A DNA stretch of 7,446 nt from CAWKZT01 sp963854565 (GTDB taxonomy: Bacteria > Actinomycetota > Acidimicrobiia > Acidimicrobiales > JAHEJN01): the NCBI GenBank assembly GCA_963854565.1, contig CAWKZT010000086.1, positions 1 through 7,446 on the forward strand. The letters run 5' to 3'. The position numbers and the translations under genes were made by a program. This document shows positions 7,139 to 7,446 of the stretch, piece by piece. The notes under the pieces were generated by a model that was not told where the DNA came from, made no database searches, and saw nothing but the letters and a program-made list of their open reading frames with translations. Position 1 is the first letter of the stretch. The number at the start of each line of letters is the position of its first letter.

Positions 7139-7446
7139 TCAGACCTCGATTTCTGCGAGAACGGACTCGATATCACTAACTTTTATGTGGCGCGGCGTGT
7201 TCTGCTCACCCAGTCGAGCCGCTGATACCGGATCCTTATGGCCAGCACCGGACAAGATGACAACTACTTCGTCTTCCGCGGCAAGTTGTCCACTTTCCAT
7301 GTCGGCCAGAACACCAGCGAACGCGGCCGCTCCAGCGGGCTCCACAAACATGCCTTCCTCGCTAGCGAGCCTGCGTTGTGCGTCCCACGCTTGTTGGTCA
7401 GTCACCTCTACGACATGGCCCCCAGATCCGGTGATGGCTTCCGGTG
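7139..7446 (-). CDS. Threonine synthase-like fold-type II PLP enzyme, C-terminal part only
   Basis: The 101 C-terminal residues of a gene that begins beyond the right edge; the frame is open to base 7446. An in-frame GTG at 7405 is internal, because family sequence continues upstream of it (PEAITGSGGHVVEV). The segment LASEEGMFVEPAGAAAFAGV, then VVVILSGAGHKDP, is the C-terminal signature of threonine synthase and related beta-elimination or replacement enzymes such as threonine/serine dehydratases and diaminopropionate ammonia-lyase-like proteins. Threonine synthases usually read TGHGLKDP or similar at the second motif; SGAGHKDP differs at several positions, so the substrate may differ. The PLP lysine and the asparagine loop are outside the window and cannot be checked. 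It is the most upstream gene of the operon that can be seen, and it is coupled to the AstE-like deacylase. A RidA downstream fits an enamine-releasing enzyme. Family confident, activity not. Confidence 0.8.
   Translation of the reverse strand, partial: PEAITGSGGHVVEVTDQQAWDAQRRLASEEGMFVEPAGAAAFAGVLADMESGQLAAEDEVVVILSGAGHKDPVSAARLGEQNTPRHIKVSDIESVLAEIEV
7143..7147 (-). promoter_or_regulatory. Ribosome binding site of the AstE-like deacylase gene
   Basis: GAGGT on the minus strand, seven bases before the ATG at 7135, lies inside the last codons of the upstream PLP-enzyme gene. It supports the chosen start and coupled translation across the three-base gap. Confidence 0.65.

Noticed and set aside
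1..7446. tRNA, rRNA, CRISPR, insertion sequence, attachment site or toxin-antitoxin genes
   Set aside because: Almost all of the window is occupied by the seven enzyme genes. The gaps are at most 75 bases and contain nothing resembling these elements.

Overview
The window is a densely packed stretch of metabolic genes from a bacterium of fairly high GC content (high fifties per cent by eye, with G/C favoured at third codon positions). All seven protein genes are enzymes of small-molecule metabolism. I see no RNA genes, mobile elements, phage genes, CRISPR or transport genes. The mix (a GSAM-like aminotransferase, a phytanoyl-CoA dioxygenase relative, a D-aminoacylase, a sugar-acid dehydratase, RidA and an AstE-like deacylase) resembles catabolic islands of uncultured environmental bacteria such as marine or soil Actinobacteria or Chloroflexi. 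The taxonomic guess is weak, because no marker gene is present.

Left part, + strand (about 1-2202): a class III PLP aminotransferase of the glutamate-1-semialdehyde aminomutase type is followed 26 bases later, behind a clear Shine-Dalgarno sequence, by a PhyH-family Fe(II)/2-oxoglutarate dioxygenase. They look co-transcribed, possibly with something further left.

Right part, - strand (7446 down to 2251): five genes read leftwards with gaps of 3, 54, 75 and 43 bases. In order of transcription they are a threonine-synthase-like fold-type II PLP enzyme (only its C-terminal end is in the window), an AstE/aspartoacylase-family zinc deacylase, a RidA-family enamine/imine deaminase, an IlvD/Edd-family dehydratase of the sugar-acid type, and an N-acyl-D-amino-acid deacylase. 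The operon's promoter lies beyond the right edge. The two transcription units converge at 2203-2250, where I find no convincing terminator.

Working together (inference): two unrelated metal-dependent deacylases could free an amine or amino acid from an N-acyl or similar precursor. The fold-type II PLP enzyme would act on the amino acid and release a reactive enamine, which RidA would hydrolyse to a 2-oxo acid. The Fe-S dehydratase would handle a polyhydroxy acid. The aminotransferase and dioxygenase could feed or drain the same pool. This suggests a catabolic module for an N-acylated or D-configured amino acid or amino-sugar acid. The individual family calls are secure, but the substrate is unknown.
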